The position numbers and the translations under genes were made by a program. From an uncultured Prevotellaceae bacterium (GTDB taxonomy: Bacteria > Bacteroidota > Bacteroidia > Bacteroidales > Bacteroidaceae), in assembly GCA_937900485.1 (NCBI GenBank), contig CALCEL010000034.1:1-42263 (forward strand): a stretch of DNA of 42,263 nt, read 5' to 3'. Positions 33,615-42,140 of this stretch are shown in pieces; the first letter of the stretch is position 1, and each line of letters begins with the position of its first letter. The notes under the pieces are model-generated. The model was not told where the DNA came from and made no database searches. It worked only from the letters and a program-made list of their open reading frames with translations.

Positions 33615-34568
33615 CTAATTTGTTATATGCTCATGTCCTTTCTGTTCTTCATATCGCTGCAAAGCCTGTTTCATGGCTTCACGTCCCATTGCGATAATTT
33701 CTGCAGCCTTATTGAACTTGAGTATGTTGAATGAGTCCATTGGGATTTCGGCGCAGATGTCAGGCGGAGTGAGACGCATAGCCATCTGGGTGTTGTTCTG
33801 GATGGAAATCTTCACGACGCGCTGCATGATGTTGAAGTAGTTCATGGATAGTTCATTATGGTTGAAGAACTTTTTCCAAATTGATTTGATAGATTCGTCA
33901 TCCTTGTCGTCCGTATGTTCCAAGTATGATTTGTAAGGGTGACTGTCGGGAGCACTCACGTTTACTGCCACCAGGATGTCACCTTCGTGTCTTTTTACTC
34001 TGTCAAGCGGCAGAGTGTTGTGAATGCTGCCGTCTATATATATGTGATAGCTGTCTGTTACAGGCTTGAAGAGGCAAGGGATGGATATTGACGCGCGTAT
34101 GGCAGTCTTTAGCGGGCCGTTGTTGAAGACCTTTTCTTTTCCCGTCACTATGTCGGTGGCACAGCAGCAGAAGTCAATAGGCATGTCCTCTATTTCTATG
34201 TCGCCAATGACGTCGTCCATTATCTCCATGAGGTTGTTACCGTCAGTGAGATGATTTTTGCCAAGCGAGATGTTGAATATCTTGAACATCTTCTTGCGGT
34301 TAATGCCCTCTGATATCTCTTTCAGCTCTTTCAGCTTGCCAGATGCATATAGTCCTCCAACCAAGGCGCCCATCGAAGTGCCGGCAATCGACGTTATGTT
34401 GTATCCGTTTTCGAGGAGTACCTCAATTGCGCCGATGTGTGCATAGCCTCTTGCACCGCCTCCTCCCAGTACCAAGGCTATATCCTTGCCGGATGTTGTG
34501 GCGGTGACAGGCGCTTCCTGCATGTTTCTGCGGAAGAGGTCGTGAAAGAAATTTGCTATTGAAATCAT
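33615..34568 (-). CDS. Patatin-like phospholipase family protein
   Basis: A 317-residue patatin/RssA-type lipid acyl hydrolase. The oxyanion loop is LGGGGARGYAHIG (34-46), the nucleophile Ser65 is in GTSMG, and Asp179 is in DGSIHN, giving the Ser-Asp dyad. No signal peptide, so probably cytoplasmic or membrane-associated; it lacks the outer-membrane barrel of larger Bacteroidetes patatins. The ATG is about 100 nt after the deoxynucleoside kinase gene, which has its own terminator. Confidence 0.92.
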   Translation of the reverse strand: MISIANFFHDLFRRNMQEAPVTATTSGKDIALVLGGGGARGYAHIGAIEVLLENGYNITSIAGTSMGALVGGLYASGKLKELKEISEGINRKKMFKIFNISLGKNHLTDGNNLMEIMDDVIGDIEIEDMPIDFCCCATDIVTGKEKVFNNGPLKTAIRASISIPCLFKPVTDSYHIYIDGSIHNTLPLDRVKRHEGDILVAVNVSAPDSHPYKSYLEHTDDKDDESIKSIWKKFFNHNELSMNYFNIMQRVVKISIQNNTQMAMRLTPPDICAEIPMDSFNILKFNKAAEIIAMGREAMKQALQRYEEQKGHEHITN

Positions 34569-34633
34569 TTGGTTATCTTAATCTTTTGAAGCACTTTTAC
34601 CTGTGATGTTTTGGTCAGCAGTTTGAGCATGTG

Positions 34634-34661
34634 AAAAAGCAGGAAGCCGACAGATGCTTCC
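34634..34661 (-). terminator. Terminator after the deoxynucleoside kinase pair
   Basis: GGAAGC (34642-34647) pairs with GCTTCC (34656-34661); on the minus strand TGCTTTTTC follows. Confidence 0.65.
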
Positions 34662-34671
34662 TTTTCTCGTT

Positions 34672-35292
34672 CTATATGTCTGGGAACAGTCCGTAGAGTC
34701 GTGCGTCAATCTGGTCTGTGACACGTTTGAGGTCCTCTTGGTTTTGTTCGAACTTACAATTGTCACCTTCTATGATGATTAGTTTACCTTCGTAGTTCTT
34801 AATCCATTCCTCATATTTGTCATTTAGTCCCTGCAGAAAGTCCATCCGTATGGACTGCTCATAGCTGCGTCCTCTTCTTTGTATCTGTTCCACGAGGTTT
34901 GGAATTGATGAACGTATGTAAATCATCAGGTCTGGCAGTTTCACCAGTGATATCATTGTGGAGAAAAGGTCAGAGTAGTTGTCGAAGTCTCTGTCTGACA
35001 TCATACCCATGTCGTGCAGATTTGGAGCGAATATGCATGCGTCCTCAAAGATTGTTCTGTCCTGTATGATGTCCTTTCCGGACTTTGATATCTCAACCAC
35101 TTCCTTGAAACGTTTAGACAGGAAATAAACCTGCAGGTTGAACGACCATCTCTGCATATCCTCGTAGTAGTCGGCGAGGTATGGGTTGTTGTCCACCGGC
35201 TCAAATCGAGGTTCCCATCCGTATCTCTTGGCCAGCAGCTTAGTCAGTGTTGTCTTGCCGCAACCAATGTTTCCTGCTATTGCAATGTGCAT
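34672..35292 (-). CDS. Deoxynucleoside kinase (paralogue 2)
   Basis: A 206-residue kinase of the dCK/dGK group that phosphorylates deoxynucleosides in salvage. P-loop GNIGCGKTT (7-15), the ERW-like segment MQRWSFNLQVYFLSKRF, the DRTIFED motif with the catalytic acidic/Arg pair, and the LID RRGRSYEQSIRMDFL. It is clearly related to the next gene upstream (similar length, motif order and end), so they are a tandem duplication. Substrate preference of each cannot be read from sequence. Confidence 0.92.
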   Translation of the reverse strand: MHIAIAGNIGCGKTTLTKLLAKRYGWEPRFEPVDNNPYLADYYEDMQRWSFNLQVYFLSKRFKEVVEISKSGKDIIQDRTIFEDACIFAPNLHDMGMMSDRDFDNYSDLFSTMISLVKLPDLMIYIRSSIPNLVEQIQRRGRSYEQSIRMDFLQGLNDKYEEWIKNYEGKLIIIEGDNCKFEQNQEDLKRVTDQIDARLYGLFPDI

Positions 35293-35364
35293 GTTTCTTG
35301 ATTTTTTTATGCTGTCTTGTGATTTGTATACTTGTTCTGTCTGTCATGCATGACAGGCCAAAGG

Positions 35365-35982
35365 CTATATCAGTTTAGGTGAGAGTACGTTCTCAATCTT
35401 ACGTATGATACTGGCAAAGTCCTCATGTGAGTGTTCGAAGTCCAGATTGTTCACGTCAATTGTCAGCACCTCGGCGTGGTATTTGTTTTCTATGAAGTCG
35501 TCGTATCGTTTGTTGATACCTTCGAGGTAGCTAAGTTTTATAGACTGCTCGTATTCGCGTCCTCTCTTCTGTATGTTGTCTATAAGGTGTGGCACGGAGG
35601 AACGTAGGTATATCATCAGACGCGGTGGCTCGAACATACTGGTCATTTGCTCGAATAAATCCATGTAGGTGTTGAAGTCTCTCATTGACATGTTGCCCAT
35701 CTCGTAGTTGCCTCTGGTGAACACATGCACACCCTCAAAGATTGTTCTGTCTACTACTACCGTGTCGGTTGCCTTTGATATGCTCAGCATATCTTTGAAC
35801 CTTTGTTTCAGGTAATATACCTCCATAGCGAATGACCACCTCTCTATGTCTTTGTAGTAGTCCTCTATGTATGGGTTTTCTGTGACTGGCTCGAGTCTCG
35901 GCTCCCATCCGTAATGTTTTGCCAACATCTTAGTCAGCGTGGTTTTCCCACTGCCGATGTTACCTGCTATAGCTATGTACAC
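35365..35982 (-). CDS. Deoxynucleoside kinase (paralogue 1)
   Basis: A 205-residue deoxynucleoside kinase. P-loop GNIGSGKTT (7-15), IERWSFAMEVYYLKQRF, VVDRTIFEGVHVF, and the LID KRGREYEQSIKLSYLEG. It is first of the tandem pair, with 72 nt between the two genes. Two-subunit deoxyadenosine/deoxyguanosine-type kinases are known in lactobacilli from adjacent genes, so a heterodimer is possible. A perfect 14-bp palindrome lies about 165 nt upstream. Confidence 0.92.
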   Translation of the reverse strand: MYIAIAGNIGSGKTTLTKMLAKHYGWEPRLEPVTENPYIEDYYKDIERWSFAMEVYYLKQRFKDMLSISKATDTVVVDRTIFEGVHVFTRGNYEMGNMSMRDFNTYMDLFEQMTSMFEPPRLMIYLRSSVPHLIDNIQKRGREYEQSIKLSYLEGINKRYDDFIENKYHAEVLTIDVNNLDFEHSHEDFASIIRKIENVLSPKLI

Positions 35983-36418
35983 TTTGTGAAATAATGTGAG
36001 TTAATATTATTGGTTCGTTACGATGAACACCTTATAGGTGTAGCCCTCATACTGTTGACTCGTGTTGTCTTATGAGCGTAGGTCACCGTCTCAGTACGTC
36101 TTGCGTCAATCATCTAACGACACGTGCGTGATATGTACGTTTTCCAACTTCGCGAAGTTACGTTTATTTTTTTCATAAAGTCAGAAAACATGTTTATTTT
36201 TTAGTAGAACGAAAAAATATGTGTACATTTGTGTTTGCTTATTCCGTAATTGGTTAAGTTGAGAAAGATGTGGCGGTCTGCTATTTAGTTGGCGCCATGA
36301 GGATTATGTCTAATATTTTGGATCACGTTTTTGCCGTGTTCTTGTCTCCCGACGGGAATTTGGTTGACCGTGTGCTTTTTGTGTTTGCTCCGCAGTTTGT
36401 TGGTGTTTGCTCATAGAC
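35983..36418. other. Intergenic region upstream of divergent genes
   Basis: Holds the perfect 14-bp palindrome AACTTCGCGAAGTT (36146-36159), a TAACTTCG box on the minus strand overlapping it, and TACATTTG on the plus strand (36224-36231). A 39-codon frame, ATG 36297 to TAG 36414-36416, ends two bases before the ATG of the next gene; it could be a small or leader peptide but has no recognisable features. Confidence 0.5.
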
Positions 36419-36841
36419 ATGGCTGATGTTGTTTTGTCTTTAACGTGGTCTGGCAAAAAAATGAGAACAGTGGGAAGAAATAAATTCTCTCAGCATGAGA
36501 TAGATATTATAGGAAAATTGTTGAGGCTCAAGTGTTCCGGCACGCGTTTTCAGCAGAAGATGATTCGTCATAAGCTAAGAGTTGACTTTGAGTTTAATAT
36601 CAGCGACTTTGGTGAGCAAGGCCGTTCTTATGGTTATGATGAGCTGCAGGAGTCTATACGTCGCGGCGCTATAAAAATCCTTGATGACGCCACTATCGCA
36701 GACATGAAAGCGAAGCGTGAGCGTGATAAGTCGCGTGATGCGGAAATGAAAAAAGCCGAGAGACAGGAGTCTGGCGAGACGACTCAGGATTGGGAGAGTG
36801 TGTTGAAAGAATGGAATGAATATTATAAAAATGAGGAGTAA
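36419..36841 (+). CDS. Hypothetical protein, about 140 residues
   Basis: Not recognised. A basic, hydrophilic cytoplasmic protein. The middle (NKFSQHEIDIIGKLLRLKCSG, QQKMIRHKLR) looks helical, DFGEQGRSYGYDEL follows, and the C-terminus is a charged helix rich in Lys, Arg and Glu. No membrane segment or signal. The ATG at 36419 is preferred to the in-frame TTG at 36407. It ends 5 bases before the deaminase gene, so the two are probably cotranscribed. Confidence 0.75.
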   Translation: MADVVLSLTWSGKKMRTVGRNKFSQHEIDIIGKLLRLKCSGTRFQQKMIRHKLRVDFEFNISDFGEQGRSYGYDELQESIRRGAIKILDDATIADMKAKRERDKSRDAEMKKAERQESGETTQDWESVLKEWNEYYKNEE

Positions 36842-36846
36842 TTACT

Positions 36847-37311
36847 ATGGATGAGAAATTTATGAGTATGGCCATTGAACTGTCCGTGAAAAATGTTGAG
36901 AATGGCGGTGGTCCTTTTGGTGCAGTGATTGTGAAGGACGGCAAGGTGGTCGCTACTGGCGTCAATCGTGTTACGGCAAATAATGACCCTACAGCTCATG
37001 CTGAGGTCAGCGCAATACGTGAAGCTTGCAGATTGTTGGGAGATTTCAGACTTACAGGATGTACTATTTACACGTCGTGTGAGCCTTGCCCTATGTGTCT
37101 TGCCGCAATATATTGGGCAGGCATAAGCAGTATCTATTATGCAAACACTAAAGAGGACGCTGAGGCTATCCATTTTGGTGACAAATTCATATATGATGAG
37201 ATAGCGCTGCCTGTAGGTATGCGTTCAGTACCGACACGTATGATTATGCGTGAGCAGGCTCTTAAGGCTTTTAAAGCATGGGAAAACAAAGCAGACAAGG
37301 TGGAGTACTGA
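36847..37311 (+). CDS. guaD: Guanine deaminase-like nucleoside/base deaminase
   Basis: A 154-residue zinc deaminase of the cytidine deaminase-like superfamily, close to Bacillus GuaD: GGGPFGAVIV at 20-29, His51-Ala-Glu53 (zinc and proton shuttle) and Cys81-Pro-Met-Cys84. The C-terminal ...KAFKAWENKADKVEY fits the domain-swapped GuaD tail. It would convert guanine to xanthine; tRNA adenosine deaminase TadA is less likely given this C-terminus. It follows a hypothetical gene by 5 nt and ends in a terminator that overlaps its stop codon. Confidence 0.88.
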   Translation: MDEKFMSMAIELSVKNVENGGGPFGAVIVKDGKVVATGVNRVTANNDPTAHAEVSAIREACRLLGDFRLTGCTIYTSCEPCPMCLAAIYWAGISSIYYANTKEDAEAIHFGDKFIYDEIALPVGMRSVPTRMIMREQALKAFKAWENKADKVEY

Positions 37312-37330
37312 TAAGTACCACCTTGTTTTT
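37296..37330 (+). terminator. Terminator overlapping the deaminase stop codon
   Basis: CAAGGTGG...TACT (37296-37309) pairs with AGTA-CCACCTTG (to 37325) and is followed by TTTTT. The stop codon lies in or near the loop. Confidence 0.85.
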
Positions 37331-37411
37331 AATGTCTTGTGACTTGTATGTTTATTTGATGGTGGGGACTGTGACCGTATGAGATTGTCGCGTCAATTAA
37401 CTAACGTAATT

Positions 37412-38401
37412 ATGAGAAAGTTTTTTTTCTTGGCAGCTGCGGGTTTGCTTCTTTGTGGTGACATATCTGGCCAAGACTGGTCTGTGGCTGATTCTATTGT
37501 GAAATATCAGATGCCGTCAGGTGGATGGCCTAAGAATCAGAATTGGAAGAACGGTGCGGATGCTGCGTATATGAGACGATGTGGAGAGACAGGCGTTGGC
37601 TCCACGATAGACAACGGAGCCACAACGGATGAGATGCGTCTGTTGGCAAAGGCTTATACCGCTACGTTTGACCAACGTTACAGGGAATCGTTCATTAAAG
37701 GCCTCACTTATCTGTTGGACATGCAGTATGATAATGGCGGATTTCCTCAGTTCTTCCCTGTACGTAAGGAAGCGCCATATTCTGCTCATATCACGTTTAA
37801 TGACAATGCGATGGTGAATGTGTTGAGACTTCTACGTGATGTTAGTGATGAGAGAGAGGATTTTCTTGCTTTGTGCGTGAGTGAGACGATGAGGAAGAGA
37901 TGTGCGGATGCCTTCAATCGTGGTGTTCAGTGTATTCTCAAGTGTCAAGTGAAAAAGAATGGTAAGTTGTCAGTGTGGTGCCAGCAACATCATGAGGTCA
38001 GTTTGGAGCCTGTAGGAGCTCGTGCGTATGAGCTGCCCAGCCTTACCGGACATGGTGAGACGGTAGGAATCATTATGTTGTTGAGTGAAATACCGAATCC
38101 GTCACAAGAGGTGACGAGTGCCGTCAGCAGTGCAGTGGGGTGGCTGCGTGAGCATGCCATTCGTGACATGATGATTGAGAACTTTGTCAATGCTGATGGA
38201 AAAAAGGACAAAAGGCTGGTGAACAAGAAAGGCGCACCCTTGTTGTGGGCACGTTACTATGACTTGGAAAATGAGGAGCCTATGTTCTGTGACCGTGACG
38301 GCATCCCAAAGAAACACCTTGAGGAGATAGGGTACGAGCGTCGTAACGGTTATTCATGGATTGGCGACACGCCTCAGAAGGTGTTGGATCTGGTCAAATG
38401 A
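37412..38401 (+). CDS. Pectate lyase, polysaccharide lyase family 10
   Basis: A 329-residue secreted enzyme (signal peptide MRKFFFLAAAGLLLCGDISG) that cleaves polygalacturonate by beta-elimination. The PL10 pattern is clear: MPSGGWPKNQNW near residue 35, GSTIDNGATTDEMRLLA, the DMQYDNGGFPQFFP repeat, HITFNDNAMVNVL, and the active-site stretch ARAYELPS with an Arg, then ENEEPMFCDRDGI near the end. The in-frame ATG at 37379 would put a non-signal tail in front, so 37412 is chosen. It is not linked to other pectin genes here, apart from a GH2-type pseudogene 1.7 kb away. Confidence 0.92.
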   Translation: MRKFFFLAAAGLLLCGDISGQDWSVADSIVKYQMPSGGWPKNQNWKNGADAAYMRRCGETGVGSTIDNGATTDEMRLLAKAYTATFDQRYRESFIKGLTYLLDMQYDNGGFPQFFPVRKEAPYSAHITFNDNAMVNVLRLLRDVSDEREDFLALCVSETMRKRCADAFNRGVQCILKCQVKKNGKLSVWCQQHHEVSLEPVGARAYELPSLTGHGETVGIIMLLSEIPNPSQEVTSAVSSAVGWLREHAIRDMMIENFVNADGKKDKRLVNKKGAPLLWARYYDLENEEPMFCDRDGIPKKHLEEIGYERRNGYSWIGDTPQKVLDLVK

Positions 38402-38418
38402 CGTGACTTGTTGGTGTG

Positions 38419-39177
38419 TCACTGGTTGTCGTTGGAGAATGTGATGATTCCGTCTAACTCCTCGTACGAGAAACTCAGTGTGGTGCTGCCGTATGCATAT
38501 GGTGCTATGTCATATGCGTTGTAGTAAAAACTTATAGAGTCTTTCCCTAACAGGAAATTATCGGAAATGAACATGTCGCTCATGTCGAGGTAGCCCAACT
38601 CACGTAGGGAGTCGATGCAATTGACATTGACGTTTTTCATAAGTTTCTCCGTAAGTTTGTCGATGAGCTTGCCTCGGCAAGAATCCACGACGAGCTCATT
38701 CGTGGTTATCTGACTGCCAGTCTCGGCGTTGAAACACAAGATGACTGTCGTGCTGGTCGGGTGTGCTCCGCCACCATAGTAGTCCTCTGTGAAGATATAG
38801 TTGACTGTGCCGTTCAGCCCATACTCGAATCGTCCTTTGAGATGGTCTGACCTGTTGATGTGATAATTGATATCCTCTTGTTTGTATGTGTCACACAGCT
38901 TCTTGATGTATTCCTTTATAGTTGACGGAAGGTTTGTGGTGTCAACTTTCTCAAGGAATAAATCTTGTAGTTTCGCATTGATATTGTTAGCTATAATCTG
39001 TTGCTCTGGGTTCTTGCCGTTGGCAAATTCCATGTCAATGGCTATATCGTATGGTGATATTATACTGTCTTGTATGTTGACAAACTCCATTCCGTTCCAT
39101 CTGGATGTCTCTATACAACCTGACAATAATATTGGGAGAGTGAAGATTTTAATGTATGATGCTAATCTTTCTTTCAT
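38419..39177 (-). CDS. DUF3298-domain lipoprotein
   Basis: A 252-residue lipoprotein (lipobox LLSGC at residue 21). The body matches the DUF4163/DUF3298 pair seen in RsiV and PdaC-like proteins: an N-terminal half with NIQDSIISPYDIAIDMEF, then NYIFTEDYYGGGAHPTSTTVILCFNAETG (the GGAHP motif), and the C-terminal ISFYYNAYDIAPYAYGSTTLSFSYEEL. Function unknown; homologues occur in anti-sigma and cell-wall proteins. It is convergent with the pectate lyase gene, 17 bases apart. Confidence 0.88.
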   Translation of the reverse strand: MKERLASYIKIFTLPILLSGCIETSRWNGMEFVNIQDSIISPYDIAIDMEFANGKNPEQQIIANNINAKLQDLFLEKVDTTNLPSTIKEYIKKLCDTYKQEDINYHINRSDHLKGRFEYGLNGTVNYIFTEDYYGGGAHPTSTTVILCFNAETGSQITTNELVVDSCRGKLIDKLTEKLMKNVNVNCIDSLRELGYLDMSDMFISDNFLLGKDSISFYYNAYDIAPYAYGSTTLSFSYEELDGIITFSNDNQ

Positions 39178-39551
39178 AGATCAAATCGTCCCGTCGTGCT
39201 TGACTTTTTCTTTTTACCTTATTAATCACTTCTGTCTTGCAGTCTTTTTCCTTCGTCACGCCATGAGTAAACACTTAGCTCTATGTGAGTCGACCTTGTC
39301 TGGCATAGATGCTTTCTTCGCGCCATTCCGTAAGACGTATTTCAGCAGTCTTTATTCTTTTTCTTTTTAGAAGTGATGTGTATATAATAGATGTCTATCT
39401 TTTTACCTGTTCTCTAAGCGTGTTGACACGGTTTATTGTTGTCCTACTCACTTCATTCCGCGAATTTACACTTTATTTAAAGTAAAATCAAAAAAAGACG
39501 TTGCCAATTTATGTGATAACTAAACTTTGTGTAAATTTGTCAGAAAAATTG
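39178..39551. other. Intergenic region
   Basis: No gene supported. A -7-type box TAAATTTG (39532-39539) precedes the membrane protein gene. The longer frames here are mirror frames of the lipoprotein gene. Confidence 0.5.
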
Positions 39552-40055
39552 ATGTATATGCAAAATCAAGATGATAAATCACGTCGTCCTTTTCAGGATA
39601 TGGGAATATTTCTCTCAGTATGTATATTCATTATAATGTCCATACGTTGTGCTATGTTTGGATTCAGCTGGGCGTCAATCGTGTGGCTTGTGATGGTATT
39701 GGTGTATTGGTGTTATTCCTATGTCTTCATGAAGCACGGCAAAGATAAGATGCTTGTTTGTGGCACATCAGTTTTCATCTTGTCATCGTTGCTGGTTCTT
39801 GTCAGTATCGTTTTTTTCGACAAGAACGCGCGTCCTAAGATGCAGGCATTTGAGGGAGCCGCAGTCGACTCCGTAACTGAGGAGGAATTCATTGTTGACG
39901 AGACACCAGACATCATCGTGGTGGAGAAGAAAGACACAGTTGTCTCTGACTCGTCAAGGACAGACTCTTCTGCGAATATCAATGTGAATGCCGAGGCATC
40001 CAGTCCGGTTGTTGCCGCAGGTCTTTCGAGTGACTCATCCTCAGTTACAGAGTGA
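39552..40055 (+). CDS. Small membrane protein of unknown function
   Basis: About 167 residues. Three hydrophobic segments near residues 18-35, 40-57 and 68-90 (GIFLSVCIFIIMSI, SWASIVWLVMVLVYW, VCGTSVFILSSLLVLVSIVFF) are followed by a 75-residue acidic, Ser/Thr/Val-rich tail (VTEEEFIVDETPDIIVVEKKD, SDSSRTDSSANINVN). Not recognised. Start ATG 39552 or 39558 (MQNQDD); the upstream in-frame start at 39501 lies before the -7 box, so it is unlikely. Confidence 0.75.
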   Translation: MYMQNQDDKSRRPFQDMGIFLSVCIFIIMSIRCAMFGFSWASIVWLVMVLVYWCYSYVFMKHGKDKMLVCGTSVFILSSLLVLVSIVFFDKNARPKMQAFEGAAVDSVTEEEFIVDETPDIIVVEKKDTVVSDSSRTDSSANINVNAEASSPVVAAGLSSDSSSVTE

Positions 40056-40081
40056 GTAGCGGTGTATGCAGTTAATCAGTG

Positions 40082-41618
40082 TTATTTGTAAATGTCAGTG
40101 GCATCACTTTGTTCTACATCCTCATTGTCTGACTTCAAGGATGTGACCTGAGTTTCTGACATAGTCTCCTTTGGATTAAAATATTCTGATTTCATGTATT
40201 TCACAAGGCTGATGACAAGTTGACGCGCCTCAGGGTGCTTCGTCGATTTGTCAAGAAGGTCCAGTGAGGTCATTATGAGTTTTCCCTTGCCGCATCTTGC
40301 CTCAAAACGACGGACAATCTTCTGTTGTTGGCGAAATTGTCAATATTGGTGACTATTGGGTCACGTTGATGGAATCAGTGTTAAAGACTTTGGCGTTTCT
40401 CAATAAGTTCCACCATTGCCAGTTACTATGTGACTCTGTTGGGAATTCAGTCAATGCGGGGTGACCTGCGTCACACAGTATTCCCATTGTGCCTGTTTGT
40501 TTCGGGAAGTGTATTGAGCTCCAGAAGACAGGGACGAATTTGCCTTCCAATCCTTTTATGTCCTTTATTGATGGCGATAGCAGTACATTCTAGCCAAGTC
40601 GTAATGCTGTGACGGCTTCCGTGAAATCACGTGTGACCACCACAGATGATGTGTTTGTCTTTAATTCTTTCGGGTATATCCAGATATCCCAGCTGTTACC
40701 GTTATGGCTGTTCTCCACTTTTGACGTCAATGTAAGTTTACGTGCTTTGCCAATAGAAGACAGTGGGACTTCGACCTTGCCGACGCTTATCAATCCTTTC
40801 TCGTCGTTATCTATTCTTATCGTACCAGTTTTTTCTCCAAGAGTCCATCGTATCCTTTTTCCTTTCCGGCATACAGAGTCATAAGGCGTAAGTTGTTATT
40901 AAACTCGTCCCATTTCTCCAGTCCCTCTGGCAGGTGGAATGTCCACGTGTCTCCGTTCCTTGTCCCTTTGACGTTTTTACCGTCTATGAGACACCTCATT
41001 CGTTTGGATGAGCACGTTACTAAAGCGACGTTATTCATGACCTTGACGTCTGTGATGAGCGGTTCAGCCTCCATTGTCATCTCTCCGAGCACGCCGTTCC
41101 ATTTCGTCTGTGTCTCGTCGGTATACGCGTGAGCCATGCCATTCGAGATTCTGTATATCTGTCTGTTGTCGATGTCCAACGTTATCTCATGTCTACCTTC
41201 TGTTAGACCGTCCTTGATGTGAAAGATGTGGGGAGCCACCAGATTCTCTTGTGCCTGTCCCGTGTCGTGTCCGTCAATGCTCATGGTGCTTCTCCACAGC
41301 ACTCGTTCCAGTTTTACTCTTAATGGTTTGCACGCGAGTTGCTTCGGGATATTTATCGTTCGTCTGTACCTCGCCTTTCCGACGAAGGAGTGTTTCCTGG
41401 TTAGGTGACGTAGCTGCTCTCACTCCATTTCCGGTTTAAGCCCACATGGTGTGCCTATACCGGCCATGTCCAGCGCGCCAGGCAGAGTGACGGTGCGTCT
41501 TAAGCTGACACCGGCAGTGTCCGTCAATGTCCATTCACCTCCAATATTTATTTTGTTTTGGGCCTGTAAGTTTGTTGCGAGCCATATTCCTATTAATAAT
41601 AAGATGATGTGTTTTCAT
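40082..41618 (-). pseudogene. Degraded GH2-type sugar-binding glycoside hydrolase gene
   Basis: A single gene can be pieced together across frames: signal peptide (LLLIGIWLATNLQAQ) after an ATG at 41618 that is one base out of frame; KINIGGEWTLTDTAG and a TGA nonsense codon (41420-41422); RKHSFVGKARYRRTINIP and a jelly-roll domain to about 40850; a shift, then GLISVGKVEVPLSSI...WDIWIYP; a TAG (40590-40592); GKFVPVFWSSIHFPKQTGTMG; a further shift near 40355-40300; and KHPEARQLVISLVKYMKS. The TIM barrel with catalytic acids is missing, probably deleted near 40840. At least five lesions mean it cannot be functional. Confidence 0.88.
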
Positions 41619-41705
41619 AAAATATAGAGTTTTATTTTTTTGCCTGTCTTAAACCAATTGTCATTCTCGTTGTCTTACAATGTGTTTAAATAAATTAAAA
41701 TTGTT

Positions 41706-42140
41706 ATGAAAAAAGTATTTAAGTTAATGTTCGCTGCTGTCATCGCCACATTCTCCTCATTTGCGATGGTAAGCTGTGATGATGATGATGTCACAAGCAC
41801 TATTAACAATATTACAAGTTCTGGTGTGTTCAATGTGACTTTCACTGTTGATCCGGGTACTTCAGACTCAACAACAGTAGCCAGTCTCTTCAAGGAACAG
41901 ATAGAGACCATCAATAATTATTCATATACTACCAGCGGTAGCGTTAATCAGGCTGTGGCAGTCTCTGGTTTTGAGTTGGCAGTCAGTCAGGCCGACTCTT
42001 ATGTTCAGTCTTTCGTCAATCAGGCTACAGAGAAGGGTATCACTGGACTTACAGTTACTGCAACCCTTACAAATGTTACAACGTCTACAGTAGTTGACAC
42101 TAAGGTGTGGACAGCGGAGACATCAACAACAGAGGAGTAA
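41706..42140 (+). CDS. Small Thr/Ser-rich lipoprotein, function unknown
   Basis: A 144-residue lipoprotein (lipobox SFAMVSC at residue 24 followed by DDDD, an acidic pattern resembling lipoprotein export signals in Bacteroidetes). The mature part is Thr-, Ser- and Val-rich and probably all beta, with FNVTFTVDPGTSDSTTVASLFK and ITGLTVTATLTNVTTSTVVD. No family recognised. It stands alone, followed by a weak hairpin (ACCATTTA 42158-42165 with TAAATGGT 42187-42194). Confidence 0.8.
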   Translation: MKKVFKLMFAAVIATFSSFAMVSCDDDDVTSTINNITSSGVFNVTFTVDPGTSDSTTVASLFKEQIETINNYSYTTSGSVNQAVAVSGFELAVSQADSYVQSFVNQATEKGITGLTVTATLTNVTTSTVVDTKVWTAETSTTEE

